Notes: generated from the letters alone by a model not told the origin. A stretch of 64,000 nt of DNA from Bin55 sp965205545 (GCA_965205545.1 OZ242170.1:1302001-1366000); one strand, 5' to 3'; counted from the first letter of the stretch, positions 35,379 through 45,611 are shown. Numbers and translations are program-made.

Positions 35379-38300
35379 GTGGACGTATTGAGTCTCGCAC
35401 CAAGACTACTTGGAATTGGCGCTATCGCGCTGCTCGCAGGTTGTGGTGGTGGAGGCGGTGGAGGGGGAGGAAACCCTGACGAGCCGACCGACACCAACGA
35501 CGACACCCCCGTAGTTCCAGAGTTGAATGAGACGGGCTTGGTCTTTGTACAGGAAACAGACGTTGGTTTGACCCGTCGAATCTTGGGACCGCTTGACGAA
35601 TTCTCAGATCCCCAGTTGTTCGGGGGAGGAATAGCAGCAGGCGACTACGACCAAGATGGCGACACGGATCTATATGTTGTTGGTCGCGTTACTGACCCAA
35701 ATCACCTGTACGAAAACCAAGGCGACGGTACATTTCGCGAGGTTGGAGCAGCGCTTGGAGTAGATGTACGGCATTGGGGTAGCGGTCCCGCGTTTGGCGA
35801 CATCGACGGCGACGGCGATCTCGACCTCTTTGTTGGTGCAGTCGAAGAAGACCCCATCTACCTCTTCGAAAATCGAATTAACGAAAGTGAAGGTAGATTC
35901 GTCGACATCACGCCGTCGACACTAATACAAATGCGGGCAGACAACACCGTTTCGGCGATGTTTTACGACTATGACGTAGACGGATACATAGACCTCTTTA
36001 CTACTCATTGGGGCTCAAGGTGGTCGCCTGGTCTCGATACCGAATACATTTGGCGCAACAATGGGGATAAGACTTTCAGCAGCGTAAGCCTTCAAGCCCG
36101 TGTCTCATTTGTTGAGAAGGAATTCGATTGGAGCTTTACACCGAATATGTCGGATATCGATGGGGATGGAGATGCGGATTTTCTGCTGGCCTCCGATTTT
36201 GTAACAAGTGAGATATTTTCAAACAACGGCGATGGGACCTTCGAAAGAATCACCGACAGAAACGTACTGGTTGATCAATCAGGTATGGGCGCTTCGGTTG
36301 CCGATTTCGACAATGACGGCGACATGGACTGGTTCATAACGTCCATCTACGATATCGATTTCCCTCAAGGCTCACGATTCGGCAATCGTTTATACCGAAA
36401 TATAGGCAATGGGAACTATGAGGACGCTACAGACGAATCCGTTACAGCTAACGGCGACTGGGGATGGGGCGCATGTGCAGCAGACTTCGACCAGGATGGC
36501 TACATCGACTTGATCATGGTAAATGGGTGGGTGCTCGTAGGAAAAGACTATAGAGACCGACCATTGCGTTTCTGGCGAAACCTTGGAACGGGGCTGGAGT
36601 TTCGCGAGATGGGCGAACTCGTCGGCATGACAAACGATGGCCAGGGAAGAGGGCTGGTGTGCTTCGACTCCGATGGCGACGGCGACCAGGATGTGATCGT
36701 TGTGAACAACAGCGAAGACCATATCGTCTACTACCGCAACGAAACGAACAACGGCAACAATTACTTAATTGTCGATTTGGAGGGGCTAACCAAAAATCTC
36801 TATGGAGTTGGGGCTAGGATCACAGTAACAACTGAAGCAGGCTCCCAAGTCCGCGACTTGGGCGGGAGCAACAACTACGTCTCGCACAATCCGCTGGAGG
36901 CACACTTTGGATTGGGAACAGCATCGTCTGCCGATGTGCACGTACTTTGGCCAGATCAAACGACATCGACACTTGACGGAGTAGCGGTCAATCAGGTGCT
37001 GTCGATTAGAGCTACTCAAGTGGCGTTGAGGCTCACGGTAGTGCAGGGTGCAGGCACCGGCACTTACAACGAGGGCGATGTGATCGACGTCATCGCGCGC
37101 CCGGCAGCGCATAACTACTACTTCTCGCACTGGTCCAGCAGCGACGGTGGCGAGTTCCACGACAGCTATGCGGCTGAAACCACATTCACCATGCCGGGTA
37201 ATTCAGTTTCTGTCACAGCACACTACCTACCCGGGGTGGCACCAGACGACGACGTTTCCGTTGCACGGAGATGGAACGAAGTGCTGTTGCAATCAATACG
37301 CAACGATTGGGCGCGTCCGACCGTTCACGCGCGCAATCTCTTCCACACCTCTGGGGCCATGTACGACTCCTTTGTGGCGTACTCGGCCCAATCCACGCGA
37401 GAGAGCACTTGGCTGCTTGGCAAACAGCAGAACAGCTTTACGTGCGAGTGGGACGGTCGCTCTGTCGACGCCGATGACGATGCGATCGGTGAAATGCGCA
37501 GCGAAGCGCTAAGCTACGCCGTTTACCGCATCATACGGCATCGGTTCCAGCTATCTCCTCGCGCAAGTCAGATACGAACGGATGCCGATGCGCTGATGGG
37601 GTTTCTTGGATACGACGTCTCGAACGACTCCACGGATTGGGAGAGCGACTCCGCCGCCGCATTGGGCAACCACATTGGGGGCTGCTACATTGACTTTGGA
37701 AGCAATGATGGGGCCAATGAAGCCAACGACTATGCAAACCTGTCGTACCAACCAGTGAATCCCGCCCTGGAACCGCATCTGCCAGGCAATCCTAACATTG
37801 TGGACCACAACCGATGGCAGCCACTGGCTCTAGAAGCCTTTGTGGATCAGGCAGGCAATCCGTCGACCACCAACCAGCCCGACTTCCTCAGCCCCGAATG
37901 GGGCAGCGTGTGGCCGTTCTCGCTGGATGATAGCGACCTGACGATCTATGTACGAGATAGTTTTGACTACTGGGTGTATCACGACCCGGGAGGCCCACCT
38001 CTGGCTGGAGATTCGTCGTTGTCCGCGGACTCCTACAAGTGGGGATTCTCGCTTGTTTCCACTTGGTCCGCGCACTTAGGTTTGGAAGATGGCGTCATGT
38101 GGGACATCTCGCCCGCATCCCTGGGAAACATTCAAGAGTTCCCAGAAAGCACCGACTACGAGAGCTACGAAGAGTTCTACGATCTCGAGAATGGAGGCGA
38201 CCCTAGTCAGGGCTACGACAGCAACCCTGTCACGGGCGAACCGTACGAACCCCAAATCGTTCCTCGAGGCGACTATACCCGCGTACTCGCCGAATTCTGG

Positions 38301-39131
38301 GCCGACGGACCAGACTCCGAAACGCCTCCGGGCCATTGGTTCACGTTAGTCAACGAAGTAAACGACCATCCCATGCTCGAAAAGAGATTGGGAGGAACTG
38401 GTCCCATTCTTGACGACCTCGAGTGGGACGTGAAGGTGTACTTCGCCCTCGGCGGCACAATGCACGACGTGGCAATCGCAGCGTGGGGCATCAAAGGCTG
38501 GTATGACTACATTCGCCCAATTTCCGCAATTCGCGCCATGGCCGATCGGGGCCAAAGCTCGAATTCCGACGGCGCAAACTATGATTCTGAGGGAATTCCC
38601 CTAGTCGAAGGGTTCATCGAGCTCGTGGCTGAAGGAGACGACCTTGCTGGCGAAGACAACGAGCATGTAGACAAGATCAAGCTCTTAGCATGGCGCGGTC
38701 CCAGTTACATCGACGATCCTGAAATTGATGCTGCCGGTGTTGGATGGATTCTCGCTGAGAACTGGTGGCCCTACCAGCGGCCAACGTTCGTGACTCCACC
38801 GTTCGCAGGGTTTGTGTCAGGCCACTCTACCTACTCGCGAGCCGCCGCGGAAGTTCTCACTGGATTGACGGGCTCGGAGTATTTCCCTGGCGGCATGAGC
38901 CAATTTGAAATAAAGGCCAATGAATTTTTGGTCTTTGAAGAAGGACCGTCGGTGGACATGACCCTTCAGTGGGCAAAGTACTACGACGCTTCCGACCAGT
39001 GCAGCCTGTCGCGGATATGGGGAGGCATTCACCCGCCAGCCGACGATATCCCGGGCAGGATCATAGGCATTAGCATAGGCAACAAATCCTTCGAGCATGC
39101 AATGCGCTACTTCAACGGCGAAGCCGACTAG
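35379..39131 (+). CDS. Lipoprotein: VCBS/FG-GAP propeller + ASPIC/UnbV + vanadium haloperoxidase-like domain
   Basis: About 1250 residues. The GTG start has AGGGA seven bases upstream and gives a short signal with lipobox LLAGC, then nine glycines as a flexible tether. Seven calcium-binding-type repeats follow (about 85-435; for example DIDGDGDLDLFVG), then an ASPIC/UnbV unit (about 455-544) and an InlB-like beta repeat (about 547-618). From about 624 it is a PAP2/haloperoxidase domain retaining KGWYDYIRP (K-x6-RP), VSGHSTYSRA and SRIWGGIH (R-x5-H), the vanadate or phosphate ligands. It is probably outer-membrane anchored and acts as a haloperoxidase or acid phosphatase. Starts upstream to 35220 are possible. 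Confidence 0.85.
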   Translation: MDVLSLAPRLLGIGAIALLAGCGGGGGGGGGNPDEPTDTNDDTPVVPELNETGLVFVQETDVGLTRRILGPLDEFSDPQLFGGGIAAGDYDQDGDTDLYVVGRVTDPNHLYENQGDGTFREVGAALGVDVRHWGSGPAFGDIDGDGDLDLFVGAVEEDPIYLFENRINESEGRFVDITPSTLIQMRADNTVSAMFYDYDVDGYIDLFTTHWGSRWSPGLDTEYIWRNNGDKTFSSVSLQARVSFVEKEFDWSFTPNMSDIDGDGDADFLLASDFVTSEIFSNNGDGTFERITDRNVLVDQSGMGASVADFDNDGDMDWFITSIYDIDFPQGSRFGNRLYRNIGNGNYEDATDESVTANGDWGWGACAADFDQDGYIDLIMVNGWVLVGKDYRDRPLRFWRNLGTGLEFREMGELVGMTNDGQGRGLVCFDSDGDGDQDVIVVNNSEDHIVYYRNETNNGNNYLIVDLEGLTKNLYGVGARITVTTEAGSQVRDLGGSNNYVSHNPLEAHFGLGTASSADVHVLWPDQTTSTLDGVAVNQVLSIRATQVALRLTVVQGAGTGTYNEGDVIDVIARPAAHNYYFSHWSSSDGGEFHDSYAAETTFTMPGNSVSVTAHYLPGVAPDDDVSVARRWNEVLLQSIRNDWARPTVHARNLFHTSGAMYDSFVAYSAQSTRESTWLLGKQQNSFTCEWDGRSVDADDDAIGEMRSEALSYAVYRIIRHRFQLSPRASQIRTDADALMGFLGYDVSNDSTDWESDSAAALGNHIGGCYIDFGSNDGANEANDYANLSYQPVNPALEPHLPGNPNIVDHNRWQPLALEAFVDQAGNPSTTNQPDFLSPEWGSVWPFSLDDSDLTIYVRDSFDYWVYHDPGGPPLAGDSSLSADSYKWGFSLVSTWSAHLGLEDGVMWDISPASLGNIQEFPESTDYESYEEFYDLENGGDPSQGYDSNPVTGEPYEPQIVPRGDYTRVLAEFWADGPDSETPPGHWFTLVNEVNDHPMLEKRLGGTGPILDDLEWDVKVYFALGGTMHDVAIAAWGIKGWYDYIRPISAIRAMADRGQSSNSDGANYDSEGIPLVEGFIELVAEGDDLAGEDNEHVDKIKLLAWRGPSYIDDPEIDAAGVGWILAENWWPYQRPTFVTPPFAGFVSGHSTYSRAAAEVLTGLTGSEYFPGGMSQFEIKANEFLVFEEGPSVDMTLQWAKYYDASDQCSLSRIWGGIHPPADDIPGRIIGISIGNKSFEHAMRYFNGEAD

Positions 39132-39428
39132 TTTGAATTTCTATGGGTAGTTGGCGCGGACATGCTTTGGGAACCATCGTCGCGCACTGCCAGAAAGCCG
39201 CCACGCAATGACTAGTTTCAGCGTTTGCTTGTGGCCCTTGCACTTTTTCGATGCTGGAAGACTTCTCGCTAACGGGACAACTGGTGTGCCTGAATGTATG
39301 CTGCGACTACTGTATTGCACTCGACGACTAATTCGTCTTGGCTCAACGCCGAAAACTAAACAAACATATGTTGCAAATGTGTCCGAAATAGCTGTTTCGG
39401 TCCGTTTGATTCACCGGCATGACGACCA
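39132..39428. other. Intergenic region upstream of the peptide-importer operon
   Basis: Nearly 300 bases with no supported gene. It probably holds the promoter of the importer operon. The only structure I see is the inverted repeat at 39383-39400. Confidence 0.5.
39383..39400. repeat. Perfect inverted repeat CCGAAA-n6-TTTCGG
   Basis: A 6-base perfect palindromic arm pair with a 6-base spacer lies 29 bases before the GTG start of the importer operon. It could be an operator or an RNA hairpin. It is short enough to arise by chance. Confidence 0.3.
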
Positions 39429-40478
39429 GTGACCACCTATTTCATTCGTAGATTCCTACTGATCATTCCAACCTTCATTGGAGTGACAATTCTCGTTTTT
39501 ACCTTGACCCGATTGGTTCCCGGAGGACCAATAGAACGAATGCTGAACGAAGCTGCTCTGGCGGGAGCTGAGGGAACAGTCTCGGTCACAACGGACTATG
39601 GCGGACAAGGTGGCAGTACTTTGTCAGAAGAACAAATGGAGGTATTGCGCAAGTACTACGGGTTCGACAAGCCCATTCTAGAAAGCTATGGTCATTGGCT
39701 GAGTCGTGTAATTGTCTTGGACTTAGGTACATCCACACGCTACACGGAGCCGGTGTGGGACATTATTCGTTCCCGCCTGCCAATTTCCATGTTCTACGGC
39801 ATAGCCACACTAATCCTTACCTATGGTGTCTGCATTCCGCTGGGAATTGCGAAGGCAATAAAGCACAAAACCGCATTTGACAATGTAAGTTCTGCGCTGG
39901 TGTTCCTCGGTTATGCAATTCCCAACTACGTGGTCGCGATTGCACTCCTGACAATCTTCGCCGCGAATCTAGAGTGGTTTCCTCTAAGCGGATTTGTTAG
40001 CGAGAACTTCGACCAGTTGTCGCTGTTTGGCAAGATTGGAGACATTTTCTTTCACGCAGCTCTGCCTCTAGTTGCCTATGTTGCCGGAAGCTTCGCATTT
40101 ACAACGATGCTTATGAAAAACTCGCTGATGGACAATTTGGCGGCCGACTACGTACGTACAGCAATTGCAAAGGGGCTCAACTTTCGGTCAGCAGTGTTTC
40201 GCCACGCACTGCGAAACAGTTTGATCCCAATCGCGACCTCATTCGGCAACAACATCTCGCTGATCATCACTGGATCGTTCCTAATCGAAAAAATCTTCAA
40301 TATCGATGGATTTGGACTTCTTGGATTCGAGTCGCTTGTGGAACGGGATTACCCCGTTGTCATGGGAATACTCGTAATTTCCTCTCTCCTCTTTGTCATC
40401 GGCAACATACTGTCGGACATTTGCGTTGCCATCGTTGATCCACGAGTGAAGTTCGGGGCGGATGGATCCAACCAGTAG
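39429..40478 (+). CDS. yejB: ABC importer permease, YejB/OppB type
   Basis: Inner-membrane permease of a peptide (microcin C-type) importer. The 349 residues have an N-terminal membrane segment with LTRLVPGGPIERML, the YejB-type insert with YGGQGGSTLSEEQ, and about five more membrane segments. The cytoplasmic EAA-like loop reads DYVRTAIAKGLNFRSAVFRHALRN. The GTG start at 39429 is the first in frame. It is the first gene of a five-gene operon with YejE-, YejA-, OppD- and OppF-like products. Confidence 0.92.
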   Translation: MTTYFIRRFLLIIPTFIGVTILVFTLTRLVPGGPIERMLNEAALAGAEGTVSVTTDYGGQGGSTLSEEQMEVLRKYYGFDKPILESYGHWLSRVIVLDLGTSTRYTEPVWDIIRSRLPISMFYGIATLILTYGVCIPLGIAKAIKHKTAFDNVSSALVFLGYAIPNYVVAIALLTIFAANLEWFPLSGFVSENFDQLSLFGKIGDIFFHAALPLVAYVAGSFAFTTMLMKNSLMDNLAADYVRTAIAKGLNFRSAVFRHALRNSLIPIATSFGNNISLIITGSFLIEKIFNIDGFGLLGFESLVERDYPVVMGILVISSLLFVIGNILSDICVAIVDPRVKFGADGSNQ

Positions 40479-40490
40479 CAAATTCAAGAG

Positions 40491-41531
40491 ATGCTAGATC
40501 CCCAAACTGTAAAGCAATGGAGGAGATTCCGCTCAATCAAACGCGGCTATTGGTCCGCGCTAGTGTTGTTCGCACTTGTCGCGCTCAGCCTTATAGCGGA
40601 ACTTCTCGTAAACAGTCGTGGGCTAATAGTTTCCTATGAGGGCGATTGGTACTTTCCGACCTATGGACGAATGATCCCGGGTGAAACGTTCGGTCTTGAC
40701 TACGACTACGAGACAAACTATCGCGAATTGCAGCAGAAATTCAAGGACGAAGGATCCAAAAATTGGGTGCTAATGCCTTTAGTTCCCTTCAATCCATTCG
40801 AAAACGATCTCCGTACAGACACGTTTCCACCATACCCGCCTTCGCTCGAAACACAACACTATCTTGGAACTGACTCAACAGGTCGGGATATAGTGGCACG
40901 TCTGGTCTATGGATTCAGAATTGCAATGGGATTCGCCGCCGTACTCCTTGTGTGCAGCTATGCTGCTGGGATTGTTGTTGGATGTGCGATGGGTTATTGG
41001 GGTGGCATCTTCGACTTGCTGTTCCAAAGATTGATTGAGATTTGGAATACGATTCCCTTTCTATACGTAATCATGATTGTGGCGAGCGTTGTCATTCCAA
41101 GCTTCTGGACTCTGGTCACCGTCATGGTCATTTTTGGATGGACGACTATGACTTGGAACATGCGTACGTCCACCTATAAGGAAAAGGCTCGAGAATACGT
41201 CAATGCAGCACTGGCACTGGGTGCAAACAACTCGCGAGTAATCGGCATACACATTCTGCCCAATACCATTTCCGTGATCGTCACATTCATCCCCTTTTCC
41301 ATCGCCAGTGGAATCGCCTCACTAACAGCGCTGGATTACTTGGGATTCGGACTACCACCACCAACGCCAAGTTGGGGTGAGTTGCTGTCTCAGGGAACCG
41401 AAAACCTAGAGTCGGTTTGGATTGTGAGTTCTGTCGGTTTAGCCATCGTCGCTGTATTGCTCATGGTCACCTACATCGGCGAAGCAATTCGAGAGGCATT
41501 TGACCCCAAGAAATTCACCTACTACGAATAG
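40491..41531 (+). CDS. yejE: ABC importer permease, YejE/OppC type
   Basis: Second permease subunit, 346 residues. It has the large periplasmic insert typical of YejE after the first membrane segment (YEGDWYFPTYGRMIPGETFG), then LGTDSTGRDIVARLVYGFRI and an EAA-type loop (AREYVNAALALGANNSRVIG). The end DYLGFGLPPPTPSWGELL is also characteristic. It lies 12 bases after yejB and 11 before the binding-protein gene. Confidence 0.93.
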   Translation: MLDPQTVKQWRRFRSIKRGYWSALVLFALVALSLIAELLVNSRGLIVSYEGDWYFPTYGRMIPGETFGLDYDYETNYRELQQKFKDEGSKNWVLMPLVPFNPFENDLRTDTFPPYPPSLETQHYLGTDSTGRDIVARLVYGFRIAMGFAAVLLVCSYAAGIVVGCAMGYWGGIFDLLFQRLIEIWNTIPFLYVIMIVASVVIPSFWTLVTVMVIFGWTTMTWNMRTSTYKEKAREYVNAALALGANNSRVIGIHILPNTISVIVTFIPFSIASGIASLTALDYLGFGLPPPTPSWGELLSQGTENLESVWIVSSVGLAIVAVLLMVTYIGEAIREAFDPKKFTYYE

Positions 41532-41542
41532 GAACTCCATCT

Positions 41543-43504
41543 ATGCAACTTAGCCAATTGGTCAAATCTGTATTTTTGCTTGGGTTTTTCCTCATATTTC
41601 TCATAGGTTGCAGCGGAGGCAATCAGGAGCCCTCGATCACTGAAGCCGATGAATCTGAATTGCCTGATGAGTCTGACGAGATCGAAGAGACCACGTATGT
41701 GGAGTTGCCGCCAATCACGGTTAAGGAAGGCGACGGATTACCGTTGGAATTGCCTCCCGATCTAGTGTGGCAAACCAATAATGAAGACCCGGTGTACGCG
41801 TCTCCAAATGCTATACGCGGGGGTGTGTTCCGAACGTGGATTTTGAGTTTCCCGTTGACTTTACGATTGGTGGGACCTGACTCGAACGGAAGTTTCGCCG
41901 GTTTTACACGCGCCAACCAATTGGGACCGGTTTCGCACCACCCTCAGACGGGCAGACCAATACCCATGCTAGCTACTCATTGGGCATTCGGAGACGACGG
42001 ACGATCAATCTTCTACAGAATAAACCCGGATGCTCGGTGGTCCGATGGATTTCCCGTAACAGCTGACGACTTTGTTTTTTCACTTCAATTCCACAGGTCA
42101 GAGGAGATTGTCGCTCCCTGGTACAACAACTACTACACCGAGCGCATCAGAGATATCAAGAAGTACGACATGCTCACCTATGGAGTACAGGGTGCTGACG
42201 CGAAACCACAGGAGGAAATGCACTACTTCTACGGCATCGGCCCCAAGCCTTCGCATTTCCACAAGATGAGCAACAACTGGGTCAGTGAATACAACTGGAA
42301 GCCCCAACCAACAACCGGCCCCTACCACATTGGAGAAGTTGACAAAGGCAATTTCATCGACCTCGACCGAACGGAAGACTGGTGGGGCAACGACCTGCGC
42401 TACATGCGCAATAGGTTCAACCCAGATACGGTTCGCATCAGAGTCATACGCGACGTAAACGCCGCCTGGCAGCATTTCCTAAAAGGGGAAATCGACACGT
42501 TTGGAATAACGATACCCGAGTACTGGCACGACAAGACAAAACATGAGGTCTTTGAAAAGGGATATGTTGGAAAGTACTGGTTCTACAATCAGCTGCCGCT
42601 AGCATCATCCGGTGTATATCTCAACTCGGCGGATCCACTACTTTCAGATAAGAACATCCGGTTGGGCATTGCACACTCCCTTAACTTCAAACGCCTAATC
42701 GAAACAATACTGCGTGGCGACTACGAGAGAATGGAGACATTCCAACTGGGATTTGGCGCATATGACAACAAATCGATCAAACCCAGAGAATTCGATCTGA
42801 AAAAGGCAAAGGAGTACTTCGAAGCAGCCGGGTTCAATGCTCGCGATGCGCAAGGAATTCGCATACGCAAGGAAGAGAATGGTCAAACCACTCGATTGGC
42901 GTTCCGAGTTACTTACGGCAATCCGCAACACACGGATAGACTCGTCGTATTGAAGGAGGAGGCCAAGAAAGCCGGTCTTGAGATGCAATTGCAGCTGTTA
43001 GACAGCGCCGCCTCATTCAAGCAAATGTTGGAAAAGAAGCATCAAATGGCTTGGATGGCCTGGGCTTCATCCGGTGTCGCTCCCCGATATTGGGAGCACT
43101 TTCACTCCGACAATGCCTTTGTTACACAAACCAACAACATCACCAACCACGCCAATCCTGAAATGGACAAGCTCATAATGCAATTCCGTGCTTCCGCAGA
43201 CCGTGGGGAGCGCATCCGCCTTGCTCACCATCTCGAGCAAATGGTTCACGACTCCGCAGTGATGGTTCCGCGAACAAAAGCGCCTTTCAGTCGAGATGCA
43301 GCATGGCGCTGGATAGAACTGCCAGAGTGGCTAGGAACTAAGAGCAGTACATCCTTGTTCAACAGTCAGCCGCCGTCCGGTATGTACTCGGGTGGCGGAC
43401 TGTTCTGGATCAACGAAGAGAAAAAGGCAAAGATTCTCGAGGCAAAGAGGAACGGCGAGACATTGCCAGTGTTGGAGGTAATCGACAGAACCTACCGGCT
43501 CTGA
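41543..43504 (+). CDS. yejA: Peptide-binding lipoprotein, YejA/OppA family
   Basis: Substrate-binding component of the importer, 653 residues. A lipoprotein signal (LGFFLIFLIGC) ends at Cys23 and is followed by an acidic linker (residues 30-60) rich in Glu, Asp and Ser. The family-5 binding-protein body includes NPDARWSDGFPVTADDFVFS and TTGPYHIGEVDKGNFIDL. The lipid anchor matters because E. coli YejA is a soluble periplasmic protein; here it would stay tethered to a membrane. In E. coli the order is yejABEF; here the binding protein follows the two permeases. Confidence 0.9.
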   Translation: MQLSQLVKSVFLLGFFLIFLIGCSGGNQEPSITEADESELPDESDEIEETTYVELPPITVKEGDGLPLELPPDLVWQTNNEDPVYASPNAIRGGVFRTWILSFPLTLRLVGPDSNGSFAGFTRANQLGPVSHHPQTGRPIPMLATHWAFGDDGRSIFYRINPDARWSDGFPVTADDFVFSLQFHRSEEIVAPWYNNYYTERIRDIKKYDMLTYGVQGADAKPQEEMHYFYGIGPKPSHFHKMSNNWVSEYNWKPQPTTGPYHIGEVDKGNFIDLDRTEDWWGNDLRYMRNRFNPDTVRIRVIRDVNAAWQHFLKGEIDTFGITIPEYWHDKTKHEVFEKGYVGKYWFYNQLPLASSGVYLNSADPLLSDKNIRLGIAHSLNFKRLIETILRGDYERMETFQLGFGAYDNKSIKPREFDLKKAKEYFEAAGFNARDAQGIRIRKEENGQTTRLAFRVTYGNPQHTDRLVVLKEEAKKAGLEMQLQLLDSAASFKQMLEKKHQMAWMAWASSGVAPRYWEHFHSDNAFVTQTNNITNHANPEMDKLIMQFRASADRGERIRLAHHLEQMVHDSAVMVPRTKAPFSRDAAWRWIELPEWLGTKSSTSLFNSQPPSGMYSGGGLFWINEEKKAKILEAKRNGETLPVLEVIDRTYRL

Positions 43505-43521
43505 TTCTCTCGAGTGACACC

Positions 43522-44511
43522 ATGTCATTGTTAAGCGTCCAAGATCTCTCTATCTCCTTCTCAACCGATGAAGGCGTCGTCGATGTTGTTGATCGCGTTG
43601 GGCTCGAATTGGACAAAGGCGAAACTCTTGGTCTCGTAGGGGAATCAGGGTGCGGCAAGAGCGTTACAGCGTTGGCATTAATGGGATTGCTTCCACAACC
43701 CTCTGGACGAATAACCAATGGCAAGATCGTTCTTGGCGGACAAGATCTGCTCGATATATCTCCCCATGCTAGACGCAGCGTGCGCGGGCGTAGGATTTCC
43801 ATGATTTTCCAAGAACCAATGACGGCATTGAATCCAGTCCAACGCGTCGGCAAACAGCTAATGGAATCCATTCGGCTTCATCGCCCCGAAGCGAGCAAGG
43901 AAGAGGGATATGCAGAGTGCGTCAAGATACTGGAGCAAGTTGGAATTCCTGAGCCAATCCAGCGCTTAACGGAATACCCTCACCAACTGTCAGGTGGAAT
44001 GAGACAGCGAGTGATGATCGCTATGGCGTTGATTCATGTCCCCGACATTCTCATCGCCGACGAACCAACGACCGCATTGGACGTGACAATTCAGGCTCAA
44101 ATATTGGAACTCATTGCCAATCTTCAAGAATCCAACGGCATGTCTGTGATTTTCATCACGCACGATCTTGCGGTAATCGCCGAGATTGCGGACCGTGTGT
44201 GCGTTATGTACGCGGGACGAGTCGTCGAGGAGTCCCCTGCACACGAAATGTTTGCGAACCCATTACATCCGTATACACGGGGACTGTTGAATTCGATACC
44301 GAAATTGGAGGGCATCCCCAAGACTCAGTTGGCAACGATAGCCGGGTTGGTTCCGAGTTTCCAAAACATGCCGTCAGGTTGTCGCTTCCGCAATCGGTGC
44401 ACGTATGCGGAAACACTATGCGCCGACGAAATACCCAAATTCCGCAAAGAGGGTCCGACTCATTCTGTGGCGTGCCACTATTGGCACAAGCAATCCGAGC
44501 TAAGCGCGTGA
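43522..44511 (+). CDS. ABC importer ATPase, OppD/DppD type
   Basis: ATPase subunit of the importer, 329 residues. It has Walker A GESGCGKS, the signature LSGGMRQRVMIAMAL, Walker B ILIADEPTTALD and the H-loop FITHDLAV. It ends with the oligopeptide-transporter C-terminal domain containing a cysteine-rich FeS-type motif (GCRFRNRCTYAETLC). Its TGA stop overlaps the next GTG (GTGA). In E. coli YejF the two ATPase halves are fused; here they are separate. Confidence 0.94.
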   Translation: MSLLSVQDLSISFSTDEGVVDVVDRVGLELDKGETLGLVGESGCGKSVTALALMGLLPQPSGRITNGKIVLGGQDLLDISPHARRSVRGRRISMIFQEPMTALNPVQRVGKQLMESIRLHRPEASKEEGYAECVKILEQVGIPEPIQRLTEYPHQLSGGMRQRVMIAMALIHVPDILIADEPTTALDVTIQAQILELIANLQESNGMSVIFITHDLAVIAEIADRVCVMYAGRVVEESPAHEMFANPLHPYTRGLLNSIPKLEGIPKTQLATIAGLVPSFQNMPSGCRFRNRCTYAETLCADEIPKFRKEGPTHSVACHYWHKQSELSA

Positions 44512-45515
44512 ACGACTCTATGGATCCTCCGCTCATAGAGGTTGAAGGCTTGACGAAGCACTTCCCAGTTAGAGCTGGAGTCATACCGAAAACCGTCGGA
44601 CATGTCCATGCGGTTGACGATGTTTCATTCTCTTTGCGCAAAGGAGAAACGCTGGGATTGGTCGGTGAATCTGGCTGCGGAAAGAGCACGGTGGGGAAGA
44701 CGTTGCTAAGGCTTGAAAAACCTACAAAAGGCGTCGTTCGCTTCAATGGTCAGAACATTGCCGCAATGAAGCGAAGGGAACTGCGAGCACTTAGGCGGCA
44801 CATTCAGATCATCTTTCAGGATCCCTTCGAGTCTCTCAATGCCCGCCATACCGTAGGCAAGATCCTCGCAGAGCCCTTTGTGATTCATCGCATAGGCACA
44901 GTGGCTGAACGCAGAGAACGTGTAACGCAGCTGCTGCACCGAGTAGGCTTGGACGAAACAGCCGCCAGTAGATTTCCTCACGAATTTTCAGGAGGTCAAC
45001 GGCAGCGAATTGGCATTGCTCGGGCGATTGCACTTCAGCCGCAGCTAATCGTTTGTGACGAAGCTGTTTCAGCGTTGGATGTGTCGGTACAGTCCCAAAT
45101 AATCAACCTATTGCTCGACCTTCAACAGGAGATGCATTTGGCGTTGATCTTCATTGCTCATGACCTCGCGGTCGTAAAGCATGTGTCAGACCATATTGCC
45201 GTCATGTATCTGGGCCAAGTGGTCGAGGAACGGAATGCTCAAGAAATCTACTCCTCTCCACACCATCCCTACACGCAAGCACTGATCTCTGCCATCCCAA
45301 AGCCCGATCCAACCATGCAAAGTGATCGAGTCATTTTGGAAGGCGACGTGCCCTCTCCCATTGATCCACCAAGCGGCTGTCGGTTTCGGACCCGGTGCAT
45401 ACATGCTCAGGTCCGCTGTGAGGAGGAAGCACCTGTAGCTACCGAGCTGAAGGGAGGAGGAAGCGTCGCGTGCCACTTCTGGGATCGAATTGAAGCCAAG
45501 CAAATGACGAGTTGA
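44508..45515 (+). CDS. ABC importer ATPase, OppF/DppF type
   Basis: Partner ATPase, 335 residues from the GTG at 44508 (ATG at 44520 is an alternative). Motifs: Walker A GESGCGKSTVGK, signature FSGGQRQRIGIARAI, Walker B LIVCDEAVSALD, H-loop FIAHDLAV, and the C-terminal GCRFRTRCIHAQVRC cysteine motif. A much longer open frame beginning at 44199 overlaps the OppD gene and is not used. It is the last gene of the operon. Confidence 0.94.
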   Translation: MNDSMDPPLIEVEGLTKHFPVRAGVIPKTVGHVHAVDDVSFSLRKGETLGLVGESGCGKSTVGKTLLRLEKPTKGVVRFNGQNIAAMKRRELRALRRHIQIIFQDPFESLNARHTVGKILAEPFVIHRIGTVAERRERVTQLLHRVGLDETAASRFPHEFSGGQRQRIGIARAIALQPQLIVCDEAVSALDVSVQSQIINLLLDLQQEMHLALIFIAHDLAVVKHVSDHIAVMYLGQVVEERNAQEIYSSPHHPYTQALISAIPKPDPTMQSDRVILEGDVPSPIDPPSGCRFRTRCIHAQVRCEEEAPVATELKGGGSVACHFWDRIEAKQMTS

Positions 45516-45611
45516 CTGCGTAGCATCAAGTCTCCAAAGCAATTCTTCGGAGTATGTCACTCTAACTCGACATTCTGTTCCGCATTGCAAGCTCTAGACT
45601 GGCTCACAGAG

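Noticed and set aside
44199..44507. Long upstream extension of the OppF-like gene
   Set aside because: Overlaps the OppD gene in another frame and reads as non-homologous sequence; the ATPase domain begins after the GTG at 44508.
45550..45570. Imperfect hairpin after the OppF-like gene
   Set aside because: One mismatch in an 8-base stem and no T tract; too weak to call a terminator.
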